A stretch of DNA of 33,139 nucleotides, from the NCBI GenBank assembly GCA_003345555.1, contig PRDJ01000078.1:1-33139 (forward strand). Direction: 5' to 3'. Under the pieces are notes generated by a model. That model searched no databases, had not been told where the DNA came from, and saw only the letters and a list, made by a program, of their open reading frames with translations. This DNA comes from Candidatus Thorarchaeota archaeon (GTDB lineage Archaea; Asgardarchaeota; Thorarchaeia; Thorarchaeales; Thorarchaeaceae). How positions within the stretch are numbered: the stretch's first letter is position 1; each line of letters begins with the position of its first letter. Both the position numbers and the translations under genes were made by a program. Shown one piece after another: positions 1 through 9,240 of the stretch.

Positions 1-510
1 CTCATACATGACTTGGCTAAGAAGCTTTACAATGAGTCTCCAGACTCTCGTGTCCTGCTTGTTGGAACAGGCTCTTCCATTGCTTCATTGCTGGAAAAGC
101 TCTCCAGAGACAACTTGGCCTGCATGGTAATCTACGCAGGTCTGCAGCCTTTCGAGCAGATGCCGAGATTCAACAGTGCTTGTGACATAGCGGTATGCGT
201 CTTTCCTAGGACTCTCACCTCTCATGCGGCTTCGCCTCTCAAGATCTTCGAGTATATGGGCGCGGGAAAAGCCATAGTTGCCACGCGAGTAGCTGGTACG
301 GCAGAGGTCCTCGACGAGAACACTGCAATCATCGTGCCACCCGATGACACGGCGGCGATATGTGATGCGGTCGTCATGCTCTGCCGCGACCCCCTGCTCA
401 GAGCGCGTCTCGGCACGAATGCGAGAGCAAGTGCAGAGAGATCCTACTCTTGGAAGAGTCTATCGGAGAGGTTTCTCGATGAGTGTTTCAAGGTTGTGGC
501 CGAACACTGA
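1..510 (+). CDS. GT4-family glycosyltransferase, C-terminal part (cut by window edge)
   Basis: The reading frame is open from the first base, so this is the C-terminal half of a longer protein; the TTG at 13 is not a likely start. The visible part is the nucleotide-sugar-binding Rossmann domain of a GT-B glycosyltransferase. It has a beta strand ending in LLVGTG, then a segment (SPLKIFEYMGAGKAIVATR, followed by GTAEVL) that matches the GT4 E-x7-E donor-binding region, with Glu in FEYMGAG and in TAEVL. The end, with RARLGTNARASAERSYSW, is the usual terminal helix pair of GT4 enzymes. It probably transfers a sugar from a nucleotide or dolichyl donor at the cytoplasmic face of the membrane. Donor and acceptor cannot be told. 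It is convergent with the next gene, with a 33-bp gap. Confidence 0.85.
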   Translation, partial: LIHDLAKKLYNESPDSRVLLVGTGSSIASLLEKLSRDNLACMVIYAGLQPFEQMPRFNSACDIAVCVFPRTLTSHAASPLKIFEYMGAGKAIVATRVAGTAEVLDENTAIIVPPDDTAAICDAVVMLCRDPLLRARLGTNARASAERSYSWKSLSERFLDECFKVVAEH

Positions 511-543
511 GCATACACGTGGGTTCGATACCTCGAGAGAAGC

Positions 544-1761
544 CTAGGGTAGTGTCATGGTTTTCCGGTAATTGGTCAGTGTCCTCTTGACAGCCAGAGC
601 CCATGTTTCGGTCTTCGCATACTGTTTAAGTCTCTCACCAATTCTCAAGGCCGAATCAGTATCACTCAGGACATGCACGAGCTTGTCAGCCATGTCTTCT
701 GGGTGTCCCGCCTGAAAGAGAACGAGACCGCCTCCGAGTGACTCTCTCATATGGTGTCCCGTGTTGGAAGCAACGATGGGTACGCCGTACCCTGCTGCGT
801 TGTGGGCAGGTCCGCTGGCACCAACACTTTCCATATATGGCAATAGGATTACTGATGCGGCCGACATGTACGTCGGTACCTCGTCTTCAGGAATGAACTT
901 AGTGTCGAATCTCACGGTACCATTAAGGGAAAGCGAAGATGTGCTTTCATGGAGTTCTGTAAGGTACGCCGAATCATCCTTGTCCAAAGGTGCACCAGCA
1001 ATCAGGAGAACCGAATCCCTCACAACCTTGCGCACATCATTCATGGCCAGCAATGCCGTCTCCAGTCCTTTTCCCCTGCGGATGAATCCAAAGACCAGAA
1101 TGACCTTCTTCCCTGACAGGCCCAGAGTCTGAAGTGCCTGACCTCGGTCAAGAACCCTCCGAGGAAGCCGACAAGGCATAGGTATCTCCAGAGTCTTCTT
1201 TTCTTGGAAACTCCACTCCTCGAGAAATCTTTCTCTGAGTGTCGAGCCGGTTTTCACAGTGCTGAGCTGAACTGAGCTGGTTCCGAAATCGAGTAGCCGC
1301 ATGTAAATCCGGAATAGTGCCGGAGCCAGAACCGAGAGCCCACCGATTGCTCTGTATACTCTGACTCTCTCTTTCACCTGTTCGCGCATCCAAGTGCTGT
1401 GAAGGGTCATTGTCGTCCTAATCCCTAGCGCCTTGAGTAGGATTAGGAGAAACAACATCGGTTCTCCGAAGAACCCTCCGTACACCTTCCCGTGCGGCCC
1501 AAACTGAACATGGACGATATGAGGCCTCATTCTGCTAATCGCCCTGAGAAGCCCCAAAGGATACATGAGACTGCGGCCGTTCCATATTCGGTAGATTTCT
1601 GTTTTTCCCATCTCTGTCAAAAGCGGTTTTGCGTCTCGACCTGTGATTGCCAACACTCTGATGTTTCTGATGCTGTCTAGGCCGTGTATGAGTTCAGCAG
1701 CATAACTGGACTCGCCTGTCCTCTGAGGAGGCAATGGAGAAATCATGGCGATTCGAAGCAT
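544..1761 (-). CDS. GT4-family glycosyltransferase
   Basis: A full-length GT-B enzyme of about 405 aa. The N-terminal acceptor domain opens with MLRIAMISPLPPQRTGESSY, the usual GT4 start with a glycine/serine loop. The C-terminal donor domain has GFIRRGKGLETALLA, carrying the Arg and Lys expected to bind donor phosphates. The later donor motif is odd: around residues 311-340 the segment reads ASGPAHNAAGYGVP, where most GT4 enzymes have Glu in LLEAMACG, although the downstream Glu (HHMRE) is kept. The frame stays open upstream to an ATG at 1830, and a TATA-like element lies 25-36 nt before it, so a 428-aa form is possible. I prefer 1761 because homology-like sequence begins there and AGGTG lies upstream. 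Divergent from the flippase at 1955. Confidence 0.88.
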   Translation of the reverse strand: MLRIAMISPLPPQRTGESSYAAELIHGLDSIRNIRVLAITGRDAKPLLTEMGKTEIYRIWNGRSLMYPLGLLRAISRMRPHIVHVQFGPHGKVYGGFFGEPMLFLLILLKALGIRTTMTLHSTWMREQVKERVRVYRAIGGLSVLAPALFRIYMRLLDFGTSSVQLSTVKTGSTLRERFLEEWSFQEKKTLEIPMPCRLPRRVLDRGQALQTLGLSGKKVILVFGFIRRGKGLETALLAMNDVRKVVRDSVLLIAGAPLDKDDSAYLTELHESTSSLSLNGTVRFDTKFIPEDEVPTYMSAASVILLPYMESVGASGPAHNAAGYGVPIVASNTGHHMRESLGGGLVLFQAGHPEDMADKLVHVLSDTDSALRIGERLKQYAKTETWALAVKRTLTNYRKTMTLP

Positions 1762-1954
1762 CGGACTCAGGCACCTTGGACCCTCTCGCTTGAAAAAGGC
1801 TTCCGAAGCCATGTCATCAAGAGTCTGCATAGCTTGGTTTACGGGCGGTCAGGAGTAGGTTTATTCATGGGGTCCATCACGAGGCTCTGTAAACTTGCGA
1901 AGAGAGTCCCTTCCAACAGCCTAATCTGCCAAGGGACAACACGGTGATGAACAA

Positions 1955-3496
1955 GTGTCCGAAGGAGCTTTGCACCCTGCTAAGGGGACTTCCATGTTCC
2001 TGTTGCAGTCAATAATCTCTGGGCTCTTTCGGCTAGGTAACATCATGATCTTGGCTAGATTACTCCTGCCCCAAGAGATGGGCCGGGTCGCAGTTGTTGG
2101 GATAATCTACGCTTTCATGCAGTTTGTTGGAGCTTTCGGGTTAAACAACGCCTCCCCACTTGTGGTACCCCAGGAAGAACAAAATGGCCAAATGGAGCGA
2201 GTGCGATTCTTTCTGAGGCGATCGGTCGCGATTGTTTTGACATCATCGATGTCTCTTGCCTTGCTATTGTTCGTCTTCTTGCCCTTGTTCGTGTCCCCGG
2301 AGACTCTTGCGCCCAGCCTCCTGTGGCTGGTCCTTGTCATAGGACCATTTTCATCTCTTGAGGTCTTTCTCGATTCCTTCCTCTTGGCAAGATACAATGT
2401 GCGTCCGCTTGTAGCGGGCCGAATTCTGTTTGACCTATCTCGTGTCCTATTGACAGTCTTGCTAGTCATGGATGGCCTTGGCGCAACGGGCGTTGTAGTT
2501 GGCTGGTTCCTTGGTGAAGTCATCGCTGTCTCGGTCTTCGGCAGTCTAGTAGGTAGAGGATTGCCCAAGGTTTCTTCGCCTATTGTCATGAGGCCGATTC
2601 TTGGGTTTGCTCTCTCTACCATGCTCTTTCAGACGGTGGACGTGACCATCCAGAACACAGATAGAGTCATTCTTCTGCAATTGACTGGCTTATCATCGTT
2701 GGGCGTGTATGATGTTCTCCTCGGAATGCTGTTCTTGATTAGCTTCATTTCTCTTTCATTGTCCAGTGCTGTGTACCCCTACCTGACTCAAACTAGAGTC
2801 CGCCTTCAGGGGTTTGACGGTTGGGGCTATGGCATGGGTCGACTGGTCTCAATGCTTCTAAGGTACATGATGATGTTGCTCCTACCCATTTCGATTGTAG
2901 CAGCAATGAATTCTCATCTGGTGTTGACTGTATTTCTTGGACCTGCCTATGCCGAATACCCAAATGCTTCGCTGTCGTTCTCAATACTCATACTGTCTTA
3001 CGTCGCCTGGGGCGCGGTGTATGGCATCCATATAAGTCTCCGGTCACTTGGTGAGGTGAAGTTCTTTGCCGCTGTTGGTGTCGGAATCATTTTCTTTGAG
3101 ATTCAAGGCTGCTTGTTTCTCACCTCAATGCTGGGTTTGTTCGGATCCGCACTTGTGCGCGCTATGTACATAGTGCTTCTATGTGTCACTGGGTTGGCTA
3201 GACTGCGCCAAAGGGGTGTCGTTGGACTATCCTCTGTTGCAAAGTCTGTTGGCAGGATCGTTGCAGCTTCAGTCATCTGTGGCACGGCTGTCGTCTTTGT
3301 TGCACCAACTGGCATCCTGAGTTTCGTCTTTTGGGCGGCAATCTCCATGGGCCTCTACGTAGTACTGTTGTTTCTCTTTAGAGAGATTGCAGAGAGTGAC
3401 TTTCGAATTGCACGCTCGATACTTCCCTTGGCATATCATCGTCTTCTAGACAGAATAGAGACTGTGTACCTAAAGGGCTCTTCGGGCTCTCCCTGA
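1955..3496 (+). CDS. Polysaccharide/lipid-linked glycan flippase (MOP/MATE superfamily)
   Basis: A 513-aa protein that is hydrophobic throughout, with roughly 12-14 membrane segments and no large soluble domain. The N-terminus (KGTSMFLLQSIISGLF, then ARLLLPQEMGRVAVVG) is the characteristic first-helix pattern of RfbX/Wzx/MurJ-like flippases, where an amphipathic start leads into a LLxPxEMG loop. Such proteins move lipid-linked oligosaccharides from the cytoplasmic to the outer face of the membrane. The start is GTG; an internal ATG at residue 14 would cut into the conserved N-terminal stretch, so GTG is preferred. Its setting among glycosyltransferases supports the role. A second flippase at 16341 is only distantly similar by eye. 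Confidence 0.9.
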   Translation: MSEGALHPAKGTSMFLLQSIISGLFRLGNIMILARLLLPQEMGRVAVVGIIYAFMQFVGAFGLNNASPLVVPQEEQNGQMERVRFFLRRSVAIVLTSSMSLALLLFVFLPLFVSPETLAPSLLWLVLVIGPFSSLEVFLDSFLLARYNVRPLVAGRILFDLSRVLLTVLLVMDGLGATGVVVGWFLGEVIAVSVFGSLVGRGLPKVSSPIVMRPILGFALSTMLFQTVDVTIQNTDRVILLQLTGLSSLGVYDVLLGMLFLISFISLSLSSAVYPYLTQTRVRLQGFDGWGYGMGRLVSMLLRYMMMLLLPISIVAAMNSHLVLTVFLGPAYAEYPNASLSFSILILSYVAWGAVYGIHISLRSLGEVKFFAAVGVGIIFFEIQGCLFLTSMLGLFGSALVRAMYIVLLCVTGLARLRQRGVVGLSSVAKSVGRIVAASVICGTAVVFVAPTGILSFVFWAAISMGLYVVLLFLFREIAESDFRIARSILPLAYHRLLDRIETVYLKGSSGSP

Positions 3497-3673
3497 GCTG
3501 CCTCACTACGGAGTCGTTCCTACGCTGGACCTAAAGGTGATCGTGTTTTCCATTGTCTCGGATGGCTGCCGGCTGGATTTTGCACGCTGTTCGAATCAGA
3601 ATGCCACGATATTGATTCTTGTGTCGCAATGAGTGTCACGCACGATATTCGCCGCTTGTAGGTTGTTCGTCTA

Positions 3674-4726
3674 CTAATCCGTACCCCACAGCGCCAAGTA
3701 GGTCTCTGCCAAACGATTCCAAGACATCTTGGCGGCAAACGCTCTTCCTCTCTGAGAAACGTCGGCAGCAAGTCTGGAATCCCTGAATAGACGAGCAATC
3801 TCGTTAGCAACGCCTTCCGGACTTGTCTGGATAGATATTGGTCCTCCTTCGTCTATCACTGCTTTCAGATAATCAGATTTCAGTGCAGATCTTGCAATCC
3901 CGATGACAGGAAGACCCAGAGACATGGCCTCAAGGATTGAAAGGTAACCCCCAGCAAGACAAACCTCTCTCTCGTTCATGACTTCGCTTGGATTGTTGAT
4001 TATTCCTGCAAATTCAACCTCCACACCTCTCGACAATGCCAAGTCGGCAACCTCCTGCTCAATACTTCCTGAGCCACATATCGTCAACGCCAGGGCGATG
4101 CCGTACTTCTCTCCAAGGATTGCCAAAGCCTTTACATATTCGGGGATGCCCGTGTCTTCTTCAATTCTCCCAACGAACACGGCCCCTTTTCTTGGTTGTC
4201 GAGGTAGCGGCTTGAGCTCAACAGCCCCCAGAGAAAGTCTGTCACACTGCACTCCATACTGTCGTGCAATGAACCCGCCCACGCAGAGGCATCTTCGAGC
4301 CAGTCTCCTAGCGAGCACACGCAGGACCTTGTAAGCAATTGGCACAGGGTCTCTTTCAAAACCATGAAAAGTCGCAAAGACAGGCCTTTCCGGAGAAAAC
4401 AACATTAAAGGGGCATACCAGAATACTAGTGGAATAGGATCGTGAACGTGAATAATATCGTGTTTCTTGATCCAGTGGCGATTCGCAATCATCCATAAGG
4501 CAACAAGGAACGGGTTACTGTCCCAAGCATAGGGAATCCGTATGATTATCGAGTTGTCGAGCCTTTCCTGTCGAGCGATTCCTTGGGAATTGCTTGAGGT
4601 CAAGACAGTTACACCAAGTCCTCGTGCTGCGAGCTCATTCACAACGCCTTCTATATGCCTCTGGACCCCACCGACAGCCGGCAAGTAGTGTTCCGAGATC
4701 ATCAGAACACGGACTCCGTTTTCCAA
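3674..4726 (-). CDS. GT4-family glycosyltransferase
   Basis: A 350-aa GT-B enzyme. The acceptor domain opens VRVLMISEHYLPAVGGVQRH, a classic GT4 N-terminus with a glycine loop; HVHDPIPLVFW and TFHGFERDP follow as in mannosyl/glucosyltransferases. The donor domain has AVFVGRIEEDTGIPEYV, where the donor-phosphate Arg is present but the usual Lys before Gly is Thr, and ILEAMSLGLPVIG with the donor Glu. The start is a TTG at 4726; no better ATG exists before the conserved strand, and the ATG at residue 9 would truncate it. A TATA-like element lies about 35-43 nt upstream. It is 85 bp downstream of the 869-aa GT-C gene on the same strand. Donor and acceptor unknown. Confidence 0.87.
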   Translation of the reverse strand: MENGVRVLMISEHYLPAVGGVQRHIEGVVNELAARGLGVTVLTSSNSQGIARQERLDNSIIIRIPYAWDSNPFLVALWMIANRHWIKKHDIIHVHDPIPLVFWYAPLMLFSPERPVFATFHGFERDPVPIAYKVLRVLARRLARRCLCVGGFIARQYGVQCDRLSLGAVELKPLPRQPRKGAVFVGRIEEDTGIPEYVKALAILGEKYGIALALTICGSGSIEQEVADLALSRGVEVEFAGIINNPSEVMNEREVCLAGGYLSILEAMSLGLPVIGIARSALKSDYLKAVIDEGGPISIQTSPEGVANEIARLFRDSRLAADVSQRGRAFAAKMSWNRLAETYLALWGTD

Positions 4727-4760
4727 GTCAAGAGGCCTAAGGCTTCATGCCGCAATCTCG

Positions 4761-4769
4761 TTATTTAGG
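4761..4769 (-). promoter_or_regulatory. TATA-box-like element for the GT4 gene at 3674-4726
   Basis: On the minus strand the sequence reads CCTAAATAA, close to the archaeal TATA consensus, and lies about 35-43 nt upstream of the TTG start. It sits in the short gap between the two same-strand genes and suggests that this gene has its own promoter. Pattern match only. Confidence 0.3.
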
Positions 4770-4811
4770 CTTGTTACTTAACAGGTGTTCCGTGCTGGGC
4801 AAGTATCTGTT

Positions 4812-7421
4812 CTACACCCCTTGGACATCCCACAAGGATATGGATGGAATGATGACTGTGCCACTAGGACTTCCTTCAATCACGATATGAATATCACCGA
4901 TGTTGACATGGTCCAGAGGACAATAATATTCATCAGTTGTTAAGGCCAGTGCGTAGTTTACGAAATCGGCGGCCGAATTCCAGACTTCGATTCTTGCTAC
5001 TCTTGCAGACAAATTGAAGACGTTGAACAGCAGAAAGCCTTCATTCACACTGAGATTCAGATCAAAATGAGCTGGGCGCCATGTACTCGTATGATTCTCC
5101 AGATCTCCTATTACGAGTGCAGGGTATCCACCCAGGTTCACTATAGCTCCATCATTGGTAGCGCCCCATCCAGGGCTCAACAAATCGGCATTCCACACTC
5201 TCGTGTAGCTCAGGTTCTCGAATCTGAATATGCGCGTATGCTCACCAGAGCTGCTAGGTGGCGTTTGAGCGACAAGGGTTAGTGAGACCAAGGGGCCAGT
5301 TATGTTCTCACTCTCAGGTATCAAGACTGTATTTGTCAGTAAGGGGATCGAACTACCTACTGCAATCGGATAGTCCAAAAGCTCAGAAATGGTTCTCCAG
5401 TGAGCGACCGTGTACGGGTCAACCAATAGGTAACTCGCTTTGAACTGGTGAGCCAGTGCGGCCAGTTGTTTGCTTGCGTTGGCAAGAGGAAGACCTGCCT
5501 GACTGAATGAAAGGATTGCCGAGCGCCTACCAGTGAACCATGAGAACTCCCTTCCCCTATCCGCCAAATAGACAGAATCAATACCGCTTATCTGACTCAC
5601 AATGTCAGGAAGATCCTGCCAAGCATATCTCTTCTCGATGTTGACAAGATCAAGTCCATATGGTATAGCAAGATAGGATGGTACAAACCCCACGAGGATT
5701 ATACTGGCGAGCACAAGCGCTCTTCTCCTTCTCTTTGGAAGGAACGCAGCCGGAAGCTCCAATGTGCTATTTGTGTTGGGTTCTGAGCTTTCTGCTGCGA
5801 AAAATGCTCCAAGTGAAATGACAAACAACATCGTCAGGAGAAGAAAGAACCTCGAATCAGAGTAGAGGTATTGAAGCTCGAGGCTGCCTTCGACAACGCT
5901 CAGCACTCTTAGTGTTCCAGCTGCAGCCACTAGGGCAGTAGCCACGAGTATGAGTGACATCTGCTTGTTTCTTCCTCGAGTTAATGCCAGAGGAACAACG
6001 CACGCCAGTACTGGCGTTAGGTGGAACACGAGGAAGAATGCGAAGCTGGCGATTGTGCTTGGTGGCAGCGGTGCCAGCACAACCGACGCCAGCTGTTCTC
6101 CTTGGAAGACAGTAATCTGCCCCGCGAAGTAAGCTTTCGCTTGGAGTGGCCATATCCATGCAACTTCAGCAACCATGATACCTACGAAGAAAGGAGTGTA
6201 CCTGCCGATTCCAAGGGTAGGCTTCAATCGCTTCACTGTCGCTAGAAGGAAGTACAGAAGTGCGTACATTCCGTAGAACACGAACACGTTACTATAGTAC
6301 AGTCTGGCTATCAACACCAATGGCAGAAGCAAAGAAAATGATAGATTTCTACCTCGCCCTAGTCTCCTTGCAACCAAGAACACAACTGGAAATGTGATGC
6401 ATGCTAGGTAGAAATCTGCATACCAGATAGCATCCACGAGTCCGATAAGTATCCCGACCCCTAGTAGTACTCCTTTGCTACTATCTTGGCACTCTACCAT
6501 CAAGAGTGTTCCATACATGACAAAGAGAAGACTCGTAATCTCTGGTCCATACCCAACGGCAGAGTGGAACACGAAGAGTGGGTGAATCGCTATTAGACAG
6601 GTTGACCAAGTCGCCGCAGCAGTTCCGAACCAACGTTCAGTCAATGAGAAGCACGGGAAAAGTAGCACTAGCCCTATCAGAGCGAGAATGAGAGTTGGAC
6701 CCGAAGTACCTGGCGAAGCTAGAAGCCACGACACGGCGAAGACATAGGTCATTGCCTGATGGGCGACATAGTCGACGTCCGTGCCAATTGCTAAGACCGC
6801 GCTGTCGTTGGAAACAGAGGATTCGAAAGTCCCGTTCATGATGTTTCTTGCGTAGTCCGCATACAGAGAGGCATCGGGAGCTATGGAACCCTGCGCGAAG
6901 TACAGGAGTATCATCCGTACTAGCAATCCCAAGACAAGGATCATAACGAGAGATTTGTGCCATCGAAATCTGATCGCATCGGCCAAGTCATGCTGTCTGT
7001 TCCCTAGTCGCAGTAGGAGTAAGCCAAGCCCCAGAGTGCATGAACTCATCAGCAACATCCAAGGCATGAGGGATATTCTGAACCCTAGGAGTGTCACGTT
7101 GTACAAGAGGTGTGTCTCAAGTACTGTAAGTACGATACCTGAGAGCAACGTGGTTCCTATGTCCATGACCTGCTTCGGGAGGACCAGAGTGGTCAAGATG
7201 GCGCCCTGAACAACAATCAGAGTGACCAGCCCCGAAAGAAACCTCACGGGAACGACGATGGGTGAAAGAACAAGCGAATATGACACGAAGAATACAAACG
7301 CACTCGTCAAATACACGATGGTCAGACGGGAATCCCAGCCGAGCTTGAACCAAGGACCCATAAAGGCAGGCAGTTGGCTCAGTCTTGATTCAGGAACAAC
7401 TTCTTCGCCATGCAAACCCAT
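4812..7421 (-). CDS. Large membrane GT-C protein (GT39/PMT-like) with C-terminal beta domain
   Basis: An 869-aa protein. Residues about 32-137 hold four membrane segments that resemble an archaeal DUF1616-like module (PVRFLSGLV, then VVQGAILTT). A second block of about 10 segments follows (157-560). Its first outer loop has APDASLYADYARNI (Asp183), the place where ArnT/PMT-like GT-C enzymes carry the catalytic acid. After the last helix come a soluble region with a YAWQDLPDIV stretch and, from about residue 720, a beta-rich tail (FRFENLSY to the end) that looks like a jelly-roll or carbohydrate-binding fold. GT-C enzymes use polyprenyl-phosphate sugars outside the cell, so this may glycosylate a lipid-linked glycan or a surface protein. 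No WWDYG motif is present, so it is not a standard oligosaccharyltransferase. AGGTGG lies about 8 nt before the ATG. Confidence 0.75.
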   Translation of the reverse strand: MGLHGEEVVPESRLSQLPAFMGPWFKLGWDSRLTIVYLTSAFVFFVSYSLVLSPIVVPVRFLSGLVTLIVVQGAILTTLVLPKQVMDIGTTLLSGIVLTVLETHLLYNVTLLGFRISLMPWMLLMSSCTLGLGLLLLRLGNRQHDLADAIRFRWHKSLVMILVLGLLVRMILLYFAQGSIAPDASLYADYARNIMNGTFESSVSNDSAVLAIGTDVDYVAHQAMTYVFAVSWLLASPGTSGPTLILALIGLVLLFPCFSLTERWFGTAAATWSTCLIAIHPLFVFHSAVGYGPEITSLLFVMYGTLLMVECQDSSKGVLLGVGILIGLVDAIWYADFYLACITFPVVFLVARRLGRGRNLSFSLLLPLVLIARLYYSNVFVFYGMYALLYFLLATVKRLKPTLGIGRYTPFFVGIMVAEVAWIWPLQAKAYFAGQITVFQGEQLASVVLAPLPPSTIASFAFFLVFHLTPVLACVVPLALTRGRNKQMSLILVATALVAAAGTLRVLSVVEGSLELQYLYSDSRFFLLLTMLFVISLGAFFAAESSEPNTNSTLELPAAFLPKRRRRALVLASIILVGFVPSYLAIPYGLDLVNIEKRYAWQDLPDIVSQISGIDSVYLADRGREFSWFTGRRSAILSFSQAGLPLANASKQLAALAHQFKASYLLVDPYTVAHWRTISELLDYPIAVGSSIPLLTNTVLIPESENITGPLVSLTLVAQTPPSSSGEHTRIFRFENLSYTRVWNADLLSPGWGATNDGAIVNLGGYPALVIGDLENHTSTWRPAHFDLNLSVNEGFLLFNVFNLSARVARIEVWNSAADFVNYALALTTDEYYCPLDHVNIGDIHIVIEGSPSGTVIIPSISLWDVQGV

Positions 7422-7715
7422 GGAGTCCCACCTGGTTGAATACTCGATGAAGCAAGTTGCAACGATGACTGCTTAAGGAGGAAACCTCCATACAGCTGTG
7501 TTTCTCGTACAATCTGCGCATCTGTGCTCGGGGTGATTACAATCAGCGGTCGTACGTGCTAGGTATTTAAAAATGATACTGAGAGAATCTACCTCGGCAG
7601 GTTTCTTCCGCTTCGACGGACGAGAATCCTGCTCTTCTTACCCACTCAACCCTCCCGAATTGTCTTGTTTGCCATTGGCCCAAAAAGCAAGCCCTTCGTA
7701 TGGAAGGTTGACACA
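7422..7715. other. Intergenic region, no gene seen
   Basis: About 290 bases between two minus-strand genes. It contains a short GGAGG-AAA-CCTCC inverted repeat at 7477-7489 and, near 7563-7573, an AT-rich patch that reads TTTTTAAATACC on the minus strand. The patch could be a TATA box for the 869-aa GT-C gene with a leader of over 100 nt. No tRNA fold or coding frame with a believable start was found. Confidence 0.5.
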
Positions 7716-8699
7716 CTAGGCAGGCATGGATGGAATGACCCACCCAGAATTGTTGTATTTGAGATCCTTGTAGTCAGTCACAACGCCATCCTGAAGGAGC
7801 TCTTTCACGCCTCTGATGCTCTTGACAAAAGACAGTTGCGTATCAAAGCCTATCTCGTGAATCTTCCCAAAGTCAACGCGGTACGATCGCGAGTCGTCGC
7901 GATTGGGCGCCCATGTCAGCTTCACGTCACCGAGTTGCTTTGCCACAAGCTCTCCAAGATGTCCAATAGTGATGTTGTGGTCATCTGAACCAACATTGAT
8001 GATTGAGTGAGAGACTAGTCCTGAATCAGCTTCTAGGATCATGGAAAACGCTCTGGATGCATCTCTTACGTCGAGCAAAGGCCTCCATTGGTTGCCGCCG
8101 AAGACCCTCACCTCATGATCAAAATACGCCGTTGCAGTCATCACGTTCAGTACGAGATCGAACCTCATCCTGAATGAAGGGCCGCAGAGTGTTGATAGAC
8201 GCATGACAACGGGCTCAAAGCCGTTCGGGACGCCAAGCAACGCCTGTTCTGACTCAAGCTTGGTTTTAGCATAGAGAGAAAGAGGTTGTGTCGGGCTGGA
8301 TTCCGTAACAGTCATACCCTCACTTTCCCCATATACACTGCAGGTTGATGCAAAAAGGAATCTTCGGACTCCGTTAGACTTCGCGACCTGGGCCAGAAGC
8401 CTTGTTGCCCAATAGTTGGTCTCAATCGAGGCATCTCCATTCCTTTCGCACGCTGGAACGCCCACAATTGCAGCAAGATCGATTACAGCATCAACATCTT
8501 TCATGGCTGATGTTATGTCTTCTACGTGTCGAATGTCTCCCTTGACGAATTGAAACCTCGGGTTGCTGAACAACGCCGAAATCGACTCATCTCCGAATAT
8601 CAACCTGTCCAATACTCTCACATAGTGGCCCCGTTCAAGCAGGTGCCTCGCAAGTGTTGATCCGAGGTAGCCCGCGCCACCGGTGAGAAGCACTTTCAT
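7716..8699 (-). CDS. NAD-dependent sugar-nucleotide epimerase/dehydratase (extended SDR)
   Basis: A 327-aa extended short-chain dehydrogenase/reductase. The NAD-binding GGAGYLG motif is at residues 7-13, an acidic residue after the second strand (VLDRL) favours NAD, and the active site has S118-T-C-S with Y143-AKT-K147. The AAIVGVPACERN segment after the fourth strand is the usual NAD-contact region. Such enzymes act on the hexose of a nucleotide sugar (4-epimerase, 4,6-dehydratase or related); the exact substrate cannot be read. It stands alone between long intergenic regions and has a strong TATA box at 8768-8778, so it is probably monocistronic. It is one of four SDR paralogues in the window. 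Confidence 0.9.
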   Translation of the reverse strand: MKVLLTGGAGYLGSTLARHLLERGHYVRVLDRLIFGDESISALFSNPRFQFVKGDIRHVEDITSAMKDVDAVIDLAAIVGVPACERNGDASIETNYWATRLLAQVAKSNGVRRFLFASTCSVYGESEGMTVTESSPTQPLSLYAKTKLESEQALLGVPNGFEPVVMRLSTLCGPSFRMRFDLVLNVMTATAYFDHEVRVFGGNQWRPLLDVRDASRAFSMILEADSGLVSHSIINVGSDDHNITIGHLGELVAKQLGDVKLTWAPNRDDSRSYRVDFGKIHEIGFDTQLSFVKSIRGVKELLQDGVVTDYKDLKYNNSGWVIPSMPA

Positions 8700-8767
8700 T
8701 TCTGCCTACAGCCCCCAGTTTTCCTGAATCACTCTGAATCGAATCTATATGTCTGGGAGCCTCATAC

Positions 8768-8778
8768 CCTTTTATACT
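8768..8778 (-). promoter_or_regulatory. Archaeal TATA box for the SDR gene at 7716-8699
   Basis: The minus strand reads AGTATAAAAGG, a near-ideal archaeal TATA box. It lies about 70-78 nt upstream of the ATG at 8699, so transcription starting about 25 nt downstream would leave a leader of roughly 45-50 nt. It is the clearest promoter element in the window. Confidence 0.6.
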
Positions 8779-9198
8779 GTATCATGAGGTATCATCTGTA
8801 CTCGTTAGTCGAGTGTTCGCAGTATCCCCCAGAAGGCCGGTCTTCGCCTTACAAACGGATGAGATTCCCTTCCAATGAAGCTAGTCGACCAAACAGTTTC
8901 AGCCGGTGACTGCCATCCATTTGAGTCTGTCTGGCTGCTCATGCAGGCAGAGGTTGGGTGTCACTGGTCGGCAACTAGCTGGAAGACATGAGCAGAGGCA
9001 GGCTGGAAGACAGTCATATAGCGCTTCCGCCAACGCTGCCTGATGGTCTTGAGCTCTAAGAACCATGGTGTTCAACGGTTGACACTCAGATGGCGACCAA
9101 ACGGGGACCACATGAGTAAAGAAACAGGTAGAGAAGGACTCCTTATGGCTCTCACGTTCTTCACTTCTCGAAACGTTTTTCAGTGGACACCAAACCCA

Positions 9199-9207
9199 TC
9201 ATATAGA
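9199..9207 (+). promoter_or_regulatory. TATA-like element for the GT4 gene at 9246
   Basis: CATATAGAC-like sequence lies about 40-46 nt before the GTG start. The position suits an archaeal promoter with a short leader containing the GAGGTA ribosome site. Pattern match only. Confidence 0.3.
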
Positions 9208-9234
9208 CCGGCGGCCAAAGAGGCCTAGGGCAAT

Positions 9235-9240
9235 GAGGTA
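9235..9240 (+). promoter_or_regulatory. Ribosome binding site deciding the GTG start at 9246
   Basis: GAGGTA lies 5 nt before GTG 9246. It supports this non-ATG start, from which the protein begins directly with the first beta strand (ARLLYMVEHFPPE) of the GT4 fold. Confidence 0.6.

Noticed and set aside
519..535. GGTTCGATACC-like sequence resembling a tRNA T-loop
   Set aside because: The flanking bases do not pair into a T stem, and no acceptor, D or anticodon arm is found nearby.
7477..7489. GGAGG-AAA-CCTCC small hairpin
   Set aside because: Only 5 bp with no T-run after it and not at the end of a gene, so it is not supported as a terminator or regulator.
8899..9111. 70-codon minus-strand frame in the intergenic region
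   Set aside because: It has no ribosome site, no recognisable motif and an erratic Cys/Pro-rich composition. It looks like chance.
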